Shown here piece by piece: positions 1 to 12,715 of a stretch of DNA of 64,000 nt. Both the position numbers and the translations under genes were made by a program. The stretch's first letter is position 1. Every line of letters starts with the position of its first letter. The notes under the pieces are model-generated. The model ran no database searches. It was not told the origin of the DNA and saw only the letters and a list, made by a program, of their open reading frames with translations. The stretch is from Alcanivoracaceae bacterium (GTDB lineage: Bacteria; Pseudomonadota; Gammaproteobacteria; Pseudomonadales; Alcanivoracaceae): assembly GCA_029210325.1 (NCBI GenBank), contig JARGPU010000004.1, positions 124,001 to 188,000 of the forward strand. Reading direction: 5' to 3'.

Positions 1-267
1 TCCCGCGGACATAGCGGCTTCTTTGCCAAAGTTGCGGCTCAGGCTTATGTGGCCGATTCTCGGGTCGGTGTTGCGCAGGCTTTCGATGATGCTAGCGCTG
101 GCATCACGGCTACCATCATTGATGTAAATGATTTCAGTGTCATCACTCAATGCTCCCAAAGATTCTGTCAGACGCTGGTGAAACGTTGCCAGGACTTCCT
201 GCTCATTGAATACCGGCACCACAATGGAGAGCGCAGGCCTGTGCAGTGAGAGATTCATTTTATTCAT
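1..267 (-). CDS. Glycosyltransferase family 2 (GtrB/DPM1-like), N-terminal part only
   Basis: The gene reads leftward and runs off the window edge, so only its first 89 residues are visible. They hold a GT-A nucleotide-sugar fold start: IVVPVFNEQEVL, then YINDGSRDAS (the aspartates bind the nucleotide-sugar/metal), then LSRNFGKEAAMSAG. These are typical of enzymes that load a sugar from a nucleotide donor onto undecaprenyl or dolichyl phosphate. The ATG overlaps the end of the upstream gtrA-like gene by 8 bases (ATGAATAA), which indicates translational coupling; a second in-frame ATG lies 9 bases further in. The pairing with a GtrA-like membrane protein supports a role in glycosylating a surface polymer or lipid. 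The substrate cannot be told. Confidence 0.85.
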   Translation of the reverse strand, partial: MNKMNLSLHRPALSIVVPVFNEQEVLATFHQRLTESLGALSDDTEIIYINDGSRDASASIIESLRNTDPRIGHISLSRNFGKEAAMSAG

Positions 268-640
268 GGAAGGTCCACCAGTGGTTCAGGACGAAGGTTA
301 ATGCGAGGGCGGTTAGCGTGGCGATTAGCTGGGCGACCAGGTAATAGATATGAACGGTTTCCGTCAGCCACCAGACGGTAGTGGTATTGATCGCCATTCC
401 TGCGCCGGCGACGGCGAGAAAGCGTGGCAGAGTGACCAGGGCGGATGCCTTGCTGGAAAAGGTGTAGGCGCGGTTGCCAGTGTAAGCAACAAGGGCACCA
501 ACAAGGCTTCCCCACCAGGTGGCCACAGTGGCCGTTTGCTGCATCTGCTCAACCAGTAGGATCAGCACGCCATAGTGGACGGACGTGGCCATCATGCCGA
601 CAAGTGAGTAGCGTAGTGCGGCTGTGTACATAGCTAGCAT
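260..640 (-). CDS. GtrA-like membrane protein
   Basis: This is a 126-residue protein of about four hydrophobic segments, matching the GtrA/DPMS family in length and in motifs: an N-terminal RYSLVGMMATSVHYG stretch, GNRAYTF in the middle and a C-terminal FVLNHWWTF. GtrA-type proteins are thought to help flip or present polyprenyl-phosphate-linked sugars across the inner membrane. It sits directly upstream of, and overlaps, a GtrB-like glycosyltransferase, which is the standard arrangement. The start ATG at 640 faces accA across a roughly 190-base gap. Confidence 0.85.
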   Translation of the reverse strand: MLAMYTAALRYSLVGMMATSVHYGVLILLVEQMQQTATVATWWGSLVGALVAYTGNRAYTFSSKASALVTLPRFLAVAGAGMAINTTTVWWLTETVHIYYLVAQLIATLTALALTFVLNHWWTFHE

Positions 641-832
641 TGCAGACCCTGAGTGGACGGTCTACGTAGCCTGCTCCAGCCGGCTTAAGTCAGTCTTAAC
701 CCTAACGGGTGACCGCGGGTTACAGTTTGCAATGCAATTCCGCTGCTGTAGCAGGGCGCTAAGGGTGACGATCCGCCATGGCCCCGCTACACTTGGGCCA
801 CTTTCTTGCTATCGAGTGGAACTGGCAGACAA
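641..832. promoter_or_regulatory. Divergent gap between gtrA-like gene and accA
   Basis: These 192 bases must carry the leftward promoter for the GtrA pair and the rightward promoter for accA, since both genes start here. I can see no clean -10/-35 pair or operator in it. Confidence 0.4.
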
Positions 833-1804
833 ATGAACCCGAATTTCCTCGAATTTGAGCAACCCATCGCAGAACTGGAAGCGAAGATCGAGGAGCTGCG
901 GCTGGTCGGTAATGGCAGCGAGGTCAATATCTCGGAAGAGATTCGCCGTCTGCAGGACAAAAGCATCGGTCTGACCGAGTCTATTTTCAAGAATCTGACC
1001 TCCTGGCAGATTTCCCAGCTGGCTCGTCATCCACATCGCCCTTATACCCTGGACTATCTGCGCCGGGTGTTTACCGATTTTGATGAATTGCATGGTGATC
1101 GCACCTTTGCTGATGATGCGGCCATTGTCGCCGGCATTGCGCGGATCGATGACCGTCCGGTGATGGTAATTGGCCATCAGAAGGGGCGGTCGGTAAAAGA
1201 GAAGGTGCGACGTAACTTCGGCATGCCTCGCCCTGAGGGGTATCGCAAGGCTTTGCGCTTGATGGAAATGGCAGAACGTTTCCGGCTGCCGATTGTGACA
1301 TTTATTGATACTCCCGGAGCGTTCCCCGGTATCGATGCGGAAGAGCGCGGCCAGAGTGAGGCGATTGCCCGTAACCTGATGGTCATGTCGAGACTGCGGG
1401 TGCCGATTATTGCCACGGTAGTAGGTGAGGGCGGTTCTGGTGGTGCCCTGGCCATCGGCGTCTGTGACCACCTGCAGATGCTGCAGTACTCCACCTATTC
1501 AGTGATTTCCCCGGAAGGCTGCGCCTCGATCCTGTGGCGCAGTGCAGACAAGGCGCCGGACGCGGCGGAAGCCATGGGCCTGACCGCTGGTCGTCTGCAC
1601 GAGCTGGGCATTGTCGATGAAGTGCTGCCGGAGCCGCTGGGTGGTGCCCATCGTGACTATGACCAGATAGCTGATCGGGTGCGCCAGAGCTTACTGGTGC
1701 AGCTCGACAAGCTCGGCAGCCTTGCTCCCGATGAACTGGTGTCCCGGCGCTACAAGCGCTTGGCTGGTTATAGCAATGTGGCAGGCAAGCCTGGCACCGA
1801 ATAA
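833..1804 (+). CDS. accA: Acetyl-CoA carboxylase carboxyltransferase subunit alpha
   Basis: AccA with AccD transfers the carboxyl group from carboxybiotin (on AccB) to acetyl-CoA, giving malonyl-CoA, the first committed step of fatty acid synthesis in the cytoplasm. The 323-residue product begins [19 protein letters not shown], as AccA does (E. coli 319 residues), and carries the crotonase-like glycine motifs [15 protein letters not shown] and [12 protein letters not shown] that form the oxyanion holes. An open frame extends 27 bases upstream, but the conserved N-terminus fixes the ATG at 833. tilS follows after 44 bases, a common pairing in this branch. The gene upstream is gtrA on the other strand, not dnaE. 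Confidence 0.97.
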   Translation: MNPNFLEFEQPIAELEAKIEELRLVGNGSEVNISEEIRRLQDKSIGLTESIFKNLTSWQISQLARHPHRPYTLDYLRRVFTDFDELHGDRTFADDAAIVAGIARIDDRPVMVIGHQKGRSVKEKVRRNFGMPRPEGYRKALRLMEMAERFRLPIVTFIDTPGAFPGIDAEERGQSEAIARNLMVMSRLRVPIIATVVGEGGSGGALAIGVCDHLQMLQYSTYSVISPEGCASILWRSADKAPDAAEAMGLTAGRLHELGIVDEVLPEPLGGAHRDYDQIADRVRQSLLVQLDKLGSLAPDELVSRRYKRLAGYSNVAGKPGTE

Positions 1805-1848
1805 CCGGGGTCCTTGCACTGGGCGATTTATCACGGCTGGGGAGACTC

Positions 1849-3153
1849 ATGCAGGCTGACGATCTTCCAGTGTTCCTTGCTGACCAACTGGCCGGCGTCC
1901 AAGGGCGTCTGGTATTGGGTTTCAGCGGCGGCCTTGATTCGACCGTGTTGCTGCAGGCTCTGTGCCGCGCCGGACTTGGCGAGCGCCTGCTGGCCGTTCA
2001 TATCCACCATGGTATCCACCCCGACGCAGACAAGTGGTTGCAGCATTGCCAGCAGCAAGCCGAGCGCTGTGCTGTGGCGTTTGCCACGCAGCGGGTAACG
2101 CTGGCTGCCGGGGGTAATCTTGAGGCCCGTGCTCGCACGGCACGCCGGGCGGCCCTGCTATCCCACCTGGCGCATGGCGATGTGCTGCTACTCGCTCATC
2201 ATCGCGACGATCAGGCGGAAACGCTGCTGCTGCGCCTGATGCGCAGCTCCGGCGTGCGTGGCCTGGCGGCCATGGCCGCCAGACAGTCCTGGCAGGGCCG
2301 GGATATCCTGCGCCCCTTGCTGGACTGGTCGCGGGGCCAGCTGGAAACGGTGGCGCAGCAGTGGCAGCTCAGCTGGATCGATGACCCGGCCAACGATCAG
2401 CTCCACTTCGACCGTAATTTCGTTCGTCACCGGGTGTTGCCGGTAATGGCGCAGCGTTGGCCGGAAGGTGTCCGCCATATTGCGATGTCTGCGTCGGTGC
2501 TGGCCGAGCAGGCGCAGTTGTTGGATGAGCTGGCGGCCACAGATCTGGCCGCCTGCGACGGCGACCGGGATAGCCTGTCATTGCCCTTGTGGAGTCAGCT
2601 GTCCCCGGCGAGGAGGCGCAACTTGCTGTATGGCTGGCTGCGCCAGCGTGGCATGCGCCCCCCCTCGGCGGACAACATCGCCCGCATTGACACAGACATA
2701 GTGATGGCCGCCGAGGACCGTCAGCCGGAAGTCGTCTGGCACGATGGCGAGCTGGTGCGCTACCGCCAGCGGCTTTGGTTGCTGGCGCCGGGCCAGCGTG
2801 TGCCGTTGACTGACAGCGCCCTTTGGCAGCCGGCGAGTCAGCCGCTACTGCGGCTTGGGCCGGTAGATATCCGGCTTACCGATGGCGAGGGTCTGGAGAT
2901 ACGAGACGCTGGGCAGAGCTTGATGATACGTGCTGCCAGTGGTGGCGAGCGTATCCTGCTACGGGGCCATCATCGGCAAGTGTCTGAATTATGGCGATCT
3001 GCGGGGATTCCCCCCTGGCGCCGACAGCGCCTGCCCCTGTTTTTTGTTGGCGATGAGCTGGTCGCCGTGGCCGCCATTGGGGTGGCAGACGGTTGGTCGC
3101 CGGCCCCCGGGGAAACAGCTTTTCGGCTGTTCATCGAGGATTCCGCATTGTGA
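1849..3153 (+). CDS. tilS: tRNA(Ile)-lysidine synthetase
   Basis: TilS adds lysine to cytidine 34 of the CAU-anticodon isoleucine tRNA in an ATP-dependent reaction, changing its codon reading from AUG to AUA. The PP-loop motif SGGLDS lies at residues 26-31, and the HHRDDQAET segment of the family follows in the N-terminal ATPase domain. The C-terminal third (ending near GVADGWSPAPGE) is the TilS substrate-binding domain. The length of 434 residues matches E. coli TilS (432). The start ATG has a GGGGAG ribosome site about 8 bases upstream. The gene lies between accA and pyrG on the same strand. Confidence 0.96.
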   Translation: MQADDLPVFLADQLAGVQGRLVLGFSGGLDSTVLLQALCRAGLGERLLAVHIHHGIHPDADKWLQHCQQQAERCAVAFATQRVTLAAGGNLEARARTARRAALLSHLAHGDVLLLAHHRDDQAETLLLRLMRSSGVRGLAAMAARQSWQGRDILRPLLDWSRGQLETVAQQWQLSWIDDPANDQLHFDRNFVRHRVLPVMAQRWPEGVRHIAMSASVLAEQAQLLDELAATDLAACDGDRDSLSLPLWSQLSPARRRNLLYGWLRQRGMRPPSADNIARIDTDIVMAAEDRQPEVVWHDGELVRYRQRLWLLAPGQRVPLTDSALWQPASQPLLRLGPVDIRLTDGEGLEIRDAGQSLMIRAASGGERILLRGHHRQVSELWRSAGIPPWRRQRLPLFFVGDELVAVAAIGVADGWSPAPGETAFRLFIEDSAL

Positions 3154-3209
3154 CAGCGGGGCGCTTCTGTTAGCATTTCCTCCCGTCCTGTTGTCGCGCA
3201 ACCTTCTGA

Positions 3210-5733
<2,524 letters not shown>

Positions 5734-5742
5734 GCTGTGTAA

Positions 5743-7050
<1,308 letters not shown>

Positions 7051-7080
7051 GGCTGGTCGCCGCTAACCGGAAGGTGTGTC

Positions 7081-7398
7081 ATGGCCATGTCGCCGCGCAG
7101 ACAAGTAGTTCTTGCCGTCTTGGTGCTGGCACTGCTTGGTCTGCAAGTGCGGCTGTGGACTGGAGAGGGTAGCCTGCGTCATGTGGCTAGCCTGAAGCAC
7201 ACCGTGGCCACCAAGCAGTCAGAAAATCGGTTGCTGTTTGAGCGCAACCGACTGATGTCCGCCGATGTGGATGATCTGAAATCCGGACTTGATGCGGTTG
7301 AAGAAATCGCCCGTCGTGATCTCGGCATGATCCGAGCCGGTGAAACTTTTTTCCTGATGATTGAAGAGACCGGAGAAGACGATGCCGCTGCCCGCTGA
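7081..7398 (+). CDS. ftsB: Cell division protein FtsB
   Basis: FtsB is a bitopic inner-membrane protein that forms a complex with FtsL and FtsQ and signals to the septal peptidoglycan synthase FtsWI. The 105-residue product has a short cytoplasmic N-terminus, one membrane segment at about residues 9-25 and a periplasmic coiled coil (about 35-70, with SENRLLFERNRLMSADVDDL). It ends with the family's EEIARRDLGMIRAGETFF motif. Position between eno and ispD is diagnostic. The start could also be the second ATG two codons later. The end overlaps ispD. Confidence 0.94.
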   Translation: MAMSPRRQVVLAVLVLALLGLQVRLWTGEGSLRHVASLKHTVATKQSENRLLFERNRLMSADVDDLKSGLDAVEEIARRDLGMIRAGETFFLMIEETGEDDAAAR

Positions 7399-8095
7399 TG
7401 CACGCCTGTATGCTTTGGTGCCCGCCGCTGGCAGCGGTGAGCGCATGGCAGCGTCGCTGCCGAAACAATATCTGACGCTACGTGGTAGCACGGTGGCGGA
7501 ACACACGCTTTCCCGGTTGCTGTCGTTTGCTCCGATTGAGCAGATCGTTGTCGCCACTTCGGCCAGTGACCTGTGGTGGCCGCAGTTGGGTATTGCCCAT
7601 AGCAAGCGGATTCGCTCGGTACTTGGTGGCGAAACCCGTGCCCACTCTGTGCTCAACGGTCTTATGGCTTTAAAGGAATCTGCATCTGAGCGTGACTGGG
7701 TGTTGGTTCATGATATGGCGCGCCCCTGTGTGCGCCTGTCGGATATTGAAACCCTTATTCGTGAATGTGCAAACGAAGGGGCGATTCTGGCAGCGCCGAT
7801 CAGTGATACGGTCAAGCGTGCCGGTAACGGCAGCATACTGGCGACGGTGCCGCGCCAGCAGTTGTGGCGCGCGCTGACACCGCAGTTATTTCCCATCTAT
7901 CCCCTATTTGATGCTCTTCAGTCAGCCCTGGCGGCTAACGCCGAGATCACTGATGAGGCGTCTGCCATGGAGCGCGCCGGCGTGCAGCCAAGGCTGGTGG
8001 CTGGCCACCCTGACAATATCAAGATCACGGTGCCGGCAGACTTGCCGTTGGCTGCTTTTTATCTTGACCGGCAAACTCAGGAAGGGCTGTCATGA
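7382..8095 (+). CDS. ispD: 2-C-methyl-D-erythritol 4-phosphate cytidylyltransferase
   Basis: IspD attaches CMP to methylerythritol phosphate in the non-mevalonate isoprenoid pathway. The 237-residue protein has the nucleotide-binding PAAGSGERM loop near residue 14 and SLPKQYLTL, then VHDMARPCV and [12 protein letters not shown], all family motifs. The open frame extends back to 7361, but the ATG at 7382 has a GGAGAAG ribosome site and matches the E. coli length (236). It overlaps ftsB by 17 bases and shares an ATGA stop/start with ispF, so the ftsB-ispD-ispF genes are likely coupled. Confidence 0.96.
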   Translation: MPLPADARLYALVPAAGSGERMAASLPKQYLTLRGSTVAEHTLSRLLSFAPIEQIVVATSASDLWWPQLGIAHSKRIRSVLGGETRAHSVLNGLMALKESASERDWVLVHDMARPCVRLSDIETLIRECANEGAILAAPISDTVKRAGNGSILATVPRQQLWRALTPQLFPIYPLFDALQSALAANAEITDEASAMERAGVQPRLVAGHPDNIKITVPADLPLAAFYLDRQTQEGLS

Positions 8096-8574
8096 CCATG
8101 CGTATTGGTCAGGGATTTGATGTCCATGCCTTCTGCGAAGGCGATCACGTCATGCTTGGCGGTATTCGCATTGCTCACGACAAGGGACTGAAAGCCCATT
8201 CCGACGGCGATGTAGCTTTGCATGCTCTGGCCGATGCTTTACTGGGAGCGTTAGCGCTGGGTGATATCGGTCATTTTTTTCCTGATACAGACCCCGCCTG
8301 GCGCGGTGCCAACTCTGCAGACCTGCTGCTTGAAGTTTATCGCAAGGTGGGCGAGCTGGGTTTTGCTCTGGGCAATGCGGACATCACTATTATTTGCCAG
8401 CAGCCGAAGATTGCTCCTTATGTGAGTGCCATGCGCGAGCGCATTGCCACTCTGCTGCAGACCTCAGCGGACTGTATCTCGGTCAAGGCAACCACCACAG
8501 AAAAGCTCGGCTTCACTGGTCGCGGGGAAGGCATTGCGGTCACTGCTGTGGTGCTTCTGGTGAGTCATGACTGA
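8092..8574 (+). CDS. ispF: 2-C-methyl-D-erythritol 2,4-cyclodiphosphate synthase
   Basis: IspF cyclises CDP-methylerythritol 2-phosphate to the cyclodiphosphate, with release of CMP. The 160-residue protein shows the metal ligands Asp10 and His12 in GFDVHAF and His44 in [18 protein letters not shown], and the C-terminal [15 protein letters not shown] motif. Start ATG at 8092 overlaps the ispD stop (ATGA); a second ATG two codons on is also possible. The 3' end overlaps truD by 8 bases. Confidence 0.97.
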   Translation: MTMRIGQGFDVHAFCEGDHVMLGGIRIAHDKGLKAHSDGDVALHALADALLGALALGDIGHFFPDTDPAWRGANSADLLLEVYRKVGELGFALGNADITIICQQPKIAPYVSAMRERIATLLQTSADCISVKATTTEKLGFTGRGEGIAVTAVVLLVSHD

Positions 8575-9574
8575 GGTGTGTTGTCAGGGCATTCTGCGAC
8601 AAACCCCACAGGACTTTCAGGTTCGTGAGCAGCTTGGCTTTGAGCCCGGCGGAGGTGGTGAACATCTCTGGTTGCAGCTGCGTAAAACCGGGGTTAATAC
8701 CATGGACCTGGCGTTGGCTCTGGCGAAACTGGCACGACTGCCGGTGCGCTCGGTGGGCTACAGCGGCCTGAAGGACCGTCATGCGGTCACCGAGCAGTGG
8801 TTTAGCCTGCACCTGCCTGGCAAAGGAGACCCGGATCTGACCGCGCTGCCTGCGGGCGTTGAGCTATTGCAGGCGGTGCGCCATGGCCGCAAGCTCAATC
8901 GCGGCACCCACCGCAGTAACGCCTTCAGCATCGTTGTGCGCGAGTTGTCTGGTGCCGTGGAGTCGTTGCCTGAGCAGCTTGAGCAGATTCGCCGGGATGG
9001 CGTGCCCAATTATTTCGGCGAGCAGCGCTTTGGTCATCAGGATAATAATTTTCGTCGCGCGGCAGCGTGGCTGAATGGCGAGGGCGAGGCCCCGCGAAAA
9101 TCGTCGTTGCGTGGGCTGTGGTTGTCGGCAGTGCGCAGCAAGCTGTTTAACGAAGTGCTGGCCGAGCGCCATAGACTAGGATTATGGAATCAGCTTGTTG
9201 ACGGTGATCTGCTTCAGCCGGAAGGTAGTCGCGGTTTATTTCGTGCTGAGGATGAGCCACAGGCAGCGCAGCGTATAGCCAGTGGCGAGGTGCATCCGAC
9301 GGCGCCTTTGCCCGGTGCCGGTGGCATGGCATCATCGTCAGCCTGTGCGGAGCTTGAGCTGCGTGTGTTACGGCCTCATCAGGCTTTGATCGAGGCACTG
9401 GCCAAGGAAGGTGTAGAGGCCGCTCGCCGGGCCACCCGTTTGCCGGTCACTGATCTGCACTGGCAGCTCGAAGGCAATATGCTGACGCTGTCGTTTTCTT
9501 TGCCGGCGGGTGCATTTGCCACCACTGTACTGGCGACCTTTCTGGATTGGAATGAGCATGTGGCTGATCGCTAA
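8567..9574 (+). CDS. truD: tRNA pseudouridine(13) synthase TruD
   Basis: TruD isomerises uridine 13 of certain tRNAs to pseudouridine. The catalytic aspartate is in [17 protein letters not shown] (Asp70), and the family motifs RNAFSIVV-like (here RSNAFSIVV), [11 protein letters not shown] and [18 protein letters not shown] follow in order. The length of 335 residues is close to the usual 340-350. It starts inside the last codons of ispF and ends inside the start of surE, the standard ispF-truD-surE arrangement. Confidence 0.95.
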   Translation: MTEVCCQGILRQTPQDFQVREQLGFEPGGGGEHLWLQLRKTGVNTMDLALALAKLARLPVRSVGYSGLKDRHAVTEQWFSLHLPGKGDPDLTALPAGVELLQAVRHGRKLNRGTHRSNAFSIVVRELSGAVESLPEQLEQIRRDGVPNYFGEQRFGHQDNNFRRAAAWLNGEGEAPRKSSLRGLWLSAVRSKLFNEVLAERHRLGLWNQLVDGDLLQPEGSRGLFRAEDEPQAAQRIASGEVHPTAPLPGAGGMASSSACAELELRVLRPHQALIEALAKEGVEAARRATRLPVTDLHWQLEGNMLTLSFSLPAGAFATTVLATFLDWNEHVADR

Positions 9575-10301
9575 TGATGATGGAATTCATGCGCCAGGGT
9601 TGAAGGCGCTGATGGGTGCGGTATCGCGGCTGTCCGACTTCGTGGTAGTCGCGCCCGACGGCAATCGTTCCGGTTATTCCAATGCATTGACGCTGGACAA
9701 GCCGCTACGGGTCGAGCAGGTGGATGATGTCCGCTATGCGGTTAATGGCACCCCCACGGACTGTGTTCATCTGGCTATTAACGGTTTGCTACCGGAGGAT
9801 CCGGAGCGGGTGGTAAGCGGCATCAATGCTGGAGCCAATCTGGGTGATGATGCGCTTTACTCCGGCACTCTTGCTGCCGCAGTGGAAGGCCGTTTTCTGA
9901 AGAATATTGCGGTGGCCTTTTCGGTCACCAGTTGGCAGCCAGATTACTGGGCCGATGCAGCAGAAATCGTCTATCAGGTATTGAGCCGTCTTGAGGCGTT
10001 GTCGCTCCCGGAGCGCACCGTGCTGAATGTTAATATTCCCAATCTGCCGATTGAGAAGATCCGTGGCTTTCGACTGACCCGACTAGGCCATCGGCAGCGC
10101 GCGTCTGACGTGCAGCCGACCATTGACCCGCGTGGTCGCCGTGCCTTCTGGATTGGCGTGGCCGGGGATCCGGCGGACTCTGGTGAGGGCACAGACTTTC
10201 ATGCCATTGCCAACGATTATGTATCGATTACTCCGCTGCATGCGGATATGACCCGGTATGATACTTTTACCACCATGGATGCGTGGTTGAAGGGGTTCTG
10301 A
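9558..10301 (+). CDS. surE: 5'/3'-nucleotidase SurE
   Basis: SurE is a metal-dependent nucleoside 5'-/3'-monophosphate phosphatase linked to stationary-phase survival. The conserved start [14 protein letters not shown] places the metal-binding Asp7-Asp8 at the N-terminus; APDGNRSGYSNALTL and GTPTDCVHLAING follow. The 247-residue length matches the family. An ATG two codons earlier (9552) is also possible, and the frame stays open further upstream inside truD, but the family N-terminus selects 9552 or 9558. The gene overlaps truD by 17 bases and is followed by pcm. Confidence 0.95.
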   Translation: MWLIANDDGIHAPGLKALMGAVSRLSDFVVVAPDGNRSGYSNALTLDKPLRVEQVDDVRYAVNGTPTDCVHLAINGLLPEDPERVVSGINAGANLGDDALYSGTLAAAVEGRFLKNIAVAFSVTSWQPDYWADAAEIVYQVLSRLEALSLPERTVLNVNIPNLPIEKIRGFRLTRLGHRQRASDVQPTIDPRGRRAFWIGVAGDPADSGEGTDFHAIANDYVSITPLHADMTRYDTFTTMDAWLKGF

Positions 10302-10351
10302 CAGGCGCTCCCCAAGCCAGAAAAATCCTGAGACAAGAAAAAAGAAGGCGA

Positions 10352-11023
10352 ATGACTGACAGCGAAATCAATATTAATGGCATTGGCATGACCTCGGCGC
10401 GCACCCGTGAGCGGCTGGTGAGCCGTCTGCGCGAAGCAGGTATTACCGATGTGGCGGTTATCGACGTGATGCGTTCAACACCGCGTCATTTTTTTATCGA
10501 TGAAGCGCTGGCTCATCAGGCCTATGACGACACAGCACTGCCCATCGGTCACGGGCAAACCATATCCCAGCCCTGGGTTGTGGCGCGCATGACTGAGCTG
10601 CTAATGGAAAGTGGGCCACGCCAGAAGGTTCTCGAGATCGGCACCGGTTGCGGCTATCAGACCGCCGTGCTGGCAGCATTCGGCGGCGAAGTCTACTCCA
10701 TGGAGCGGATCCGCCCCTTGCAGGACCAGGCTCGCAAACGTATAGCGGCGCTGGGCTTTGCCAAGGTTCATTTCAAGCACGCAGACGGCGGTTATGGCTG
10801 GACAAGCGAAGCACCTTTTGACGGCATTCTTGCGGCCTGTGGTCGTCCTGATATTCCCAAGGAGCTGCTTGAGCAGCTGGCGGATGGTGGTCGACTGGTG
10901 ATGCCGGTGGGAGAGCGTGACCAGCAGTGGCTGACGGTGGTGGATCGTGTGGGTAATGAGTTTTCCACCACCCGGTTGGATATGGTCCGATTTGTACCGT
11001 TTCAGCGTGGCATACTGAAATGA
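10352..11023 (+). CDS. pcm: Protein-L-isoaspartate O-methyltransferase
   Basis: Pcm methylates isoaspartyl residues that arise by protein ageing and starts their repair. The 223-residue sequence carries QAYDDTALPIGHGQTISQP and the S-adenosylmethionine motif VLEIGTGCGYQTAVLA. The family C-terminus RFVPFQRGILK is intact. The frame extends upstream into surE, but the ATG at 10352 is preceded by GAAGGCG and gives the usual N-terminus (INGIGMTSARTRERLVSRL). It overlaps the next gene by 4 bases (ATGA). Confidence 0.95.
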   Translation: MTDSEININGIGMTSARTRERLVSRLREAGITDVAVIDVMRSTPRHFFIDEALAHQAYDDTALPIGHGQTISQPWVVARMTELLMESGPRQKVLEIGTGCGYQTAVLAAFGGEVYSMERIRPLQDQARKRIAALGFAKVHFKHADGGYGWTSEAPFDGILAACGRPDIPKELLEQLADGGRLVMPVGERDQQWLTVVDRVGNEFSTTRLDMVRFVPFQRGILK

Positions 11024-11913
11024 AGCGATTGGCAGGAATCTATGCCCGAGGGATCGCTATGGGCATCGCTGATGTGGTGCCCGGAGTGTCAGGCGGCACG
11101 CTGGCGCTAATTACCGGGATTTATGAAGAGCTGATTCGTTCGTTGGCAGCCATGCATCCGCGTCTGCTGTTGATCTGGCGCCGGCAGGGTTTTGTCGCTT
11201 TTTGGCAGGCTGGCAACTTTTCATTTCTGGTGGCGTTGTTCGCCGGAATTTTGTCCAGCATCGCTTTGTTTGCCCGTGTGATGGGGTGGTTGTTGGCTAA
11301 CTATCCGGTGCCCGTATGGGCCTTTTTCTGTGGCCTTATTGCCGCCAGTGTTGTCCCGGTGTGGCGTTCACTGAAGGAGAAAAGGCTGCGCGAGGGCTTT
11401 GCCTTTGTCCTTGGAGCCTGTGCCGCAGCCGCCATTGCTGTGCTACCGGGCTTGGGCGATATCAGCCTGAGTCCACTGGTATTCTTGCTATCCGGTGCGC
11501 TGGCAATTTGCGCCATGATTCTACCGGGCATCTCGGGAAGTTTTATTTTGCTGCTGCTTGGCATGTATGTGCCGGTGCTTAACGCGGTGCGCGGCGGTGA
11601 TTGGCTGAGTATTGGCGCTTTTGGCGCTGGCTGTGCAATTGGTCTGCTGTCTTTTGTTCACCTGCTGCGCTGGATGCTGGTGCGGTGGCATGACCCTTTG
11701 ATGGCTCTGCTTGCTGGCTTTATGGCAGGTTCACTGGTCAAGCTATGGCCTTGGCGGGTGCTCCCAGAGGGCGCCACCCGAGAGCAGTGGCTTACCCCGG
11801 CGCAGTACGCATTAGAGCAGGGCAGTGCCATGCTGCCGCAGGCATGGCTGGCACTGTTTGCCGGTATGCTGGTCGTAGTAGTGTTGTTTCGTGCTGATCA
11901 TCGCAGCGACTGA
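11020..11913 (+). CDS. DUF368 membrane protein, probable polyprenyl-phosphate transporter (PopT-like)
   Basis: This 297-residue polytopic inner-membrane protein has the DUF368 signature near the N-terminus (GIAMGIADVVPGVSGGTLALITGIY) and a second copy of the same kind at CAMILPGISGSFILLLLGMY, an internal repeat typical of the family. DUF368 proteins of other bacteria (PopT) have been shown to recycle undecaprenyl phosphate across the membrane; applying that function here is inference from family. The start overlaps pcm (ATGA), so it is part of the surE-pcm-nlpD operon, which suits a cell-envelope role. Confidence 0.85.
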   Translation: MKRLAGIYARGIAMGIADVVPGVSGGTLALITGIYEELIRSLAAMHPRLLLIWRRQGFVAFWQAGNFSFLVALFAGILSSIALFARVMGWLLANYPVPVWAFFCGLIAASVVPVWRSLKEKRLREGFAFVLGACAAAAIAVLPGLGDISLSPLVFLLSGALAICAMILPGISGSFILLLLGMYVPVLNAVRGGDWLSIGAFGAGCAIGLLSFVHLLRWMLVRWHDPLMALLAGFMAGSLVKLWPWRVLPEGATREQWLTPAQYALEQGSAMLPQAWLALFAGMLVVVVLFRADHRSD

Positions 11914-11962
11914 GGTGGACAACTGCCCATCGCGCTAATCCCGGATTGCGGAGGAAAGCCTG

Positions 11963-12715
11963 TTGAGATTGCTGTTGCTGATGCCGCTGTTATGGCTGGT
12001 TGCTTGTGGCAACAGCAGTCATGTGCCGGTGTTGGATCGCTATAACTCAGGCTCTAGTGGTGTTGGCGCCAGTCGTGGTGTGCATGTTGTCGGTCGCGGT
12101 GACACTCTTTATTCAATCGCCTGGCGACATGGCAAGGATTTCCGTCAGTTGGCGGCGGCCAACAATATCAAGCCGCCCTACACGATTTACCCGGGCCAGC
12201 AGATCCGTCTGGATGGTGCTGTGGCACGGCCTCCCGCGCCGCCAAGCAGATCCTCGGCAAGTAAACCATCAACCCGCACGCCCTCAGCGGCACCACCTGC
12301 ACGTTCACCCGCTCCCAGACCATCGGTGCCCGCATCCGCGGGGGTGATCGCCTGGCAGTGGCCAGCGGATGGGAGCTTATTAAATCGCTTTGTAGCTGGA
12401 TCGGTTTCTGCAAAAGGCATCGTTATCGCCGGTGGCAAAGGTGACCCGGTGCGAGCCGCCGCTGCCGGGGTGGTGGTCTATCGGGGCAGTGGTCTGACAG
12501 GTTATGGCAACTTGCTGATTATCAAACACGATAATCGCTGGTTAAGTGCCTATGCGCATAACGACACGATGCTGGTTGCTGAAGGGGCAAAGGTCGGTGC
12601 TGGCCAAAGGATTGCCAGCATGGGAGACAGCGGAACCTTCAGAACTCAGTTACACTTCGAGATCCGCCGTGACGGTAATCCGGTAGATCCCTTAACGCTG
12701 CTGCCAAAACGCTGA
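11963..12715 (+). CDS. nlpD: NlpD-type lipoprotein: LysM plus degenerate M23 (LytM) domain
   Basis: NlpD activates the septal amidase AmiC during daughter-cell separation. The 250-residue protein starts at TTG behind a strong GGAGGAAAG site and has a lipoprotein signal ending LVAC (Cys15). A LysM domain lies at about residues 35-78 (RGDTLYSIAWRHGKDFRQL), followed by a Pro/Ser-rich linker and a LytM domain from about 145. The LytM domain lacks the zinc ligands of active M23 enzymes: GIVIAG replaces the His/Asp site, and the usual HLH is QLH in TQLHFEI. It is therefore an activator, as in E. coli NlpD. rpoS, which often follows nlpD, is absent here; fieF follows with a 1-base overlap. Confidence 0.93.
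   Translation: MRLLLLMPLLWLVACGNSSHVPVLDRYNSGSSGVGASRGVHVVGRGDTLYSIAWRHGKDFRQLAAANNIKPPYTIYPGQQIRLDGAVARPPAPPSRSSASKPSTRTPSAAPPARSPAPRPSVPASAGVIAWQWPADGSLLNRFVAGSVSAKGIVIAGGKGDPVRAAAAGVVVYRGSGLTGYGNLLIIKHDNRWLSAYAHNDTMLVAEGAKVGAGQRIASMGDSGTFRTQLHFEIRRDGNPVDPLTLLPKR

Noticed and set aside
809-1471. Open frame of 220 codons antisense to accA
   Set aside because: accA is unambiguous; the antisense frame has low-quality, Arg/His-rich composition and no ribosome site.
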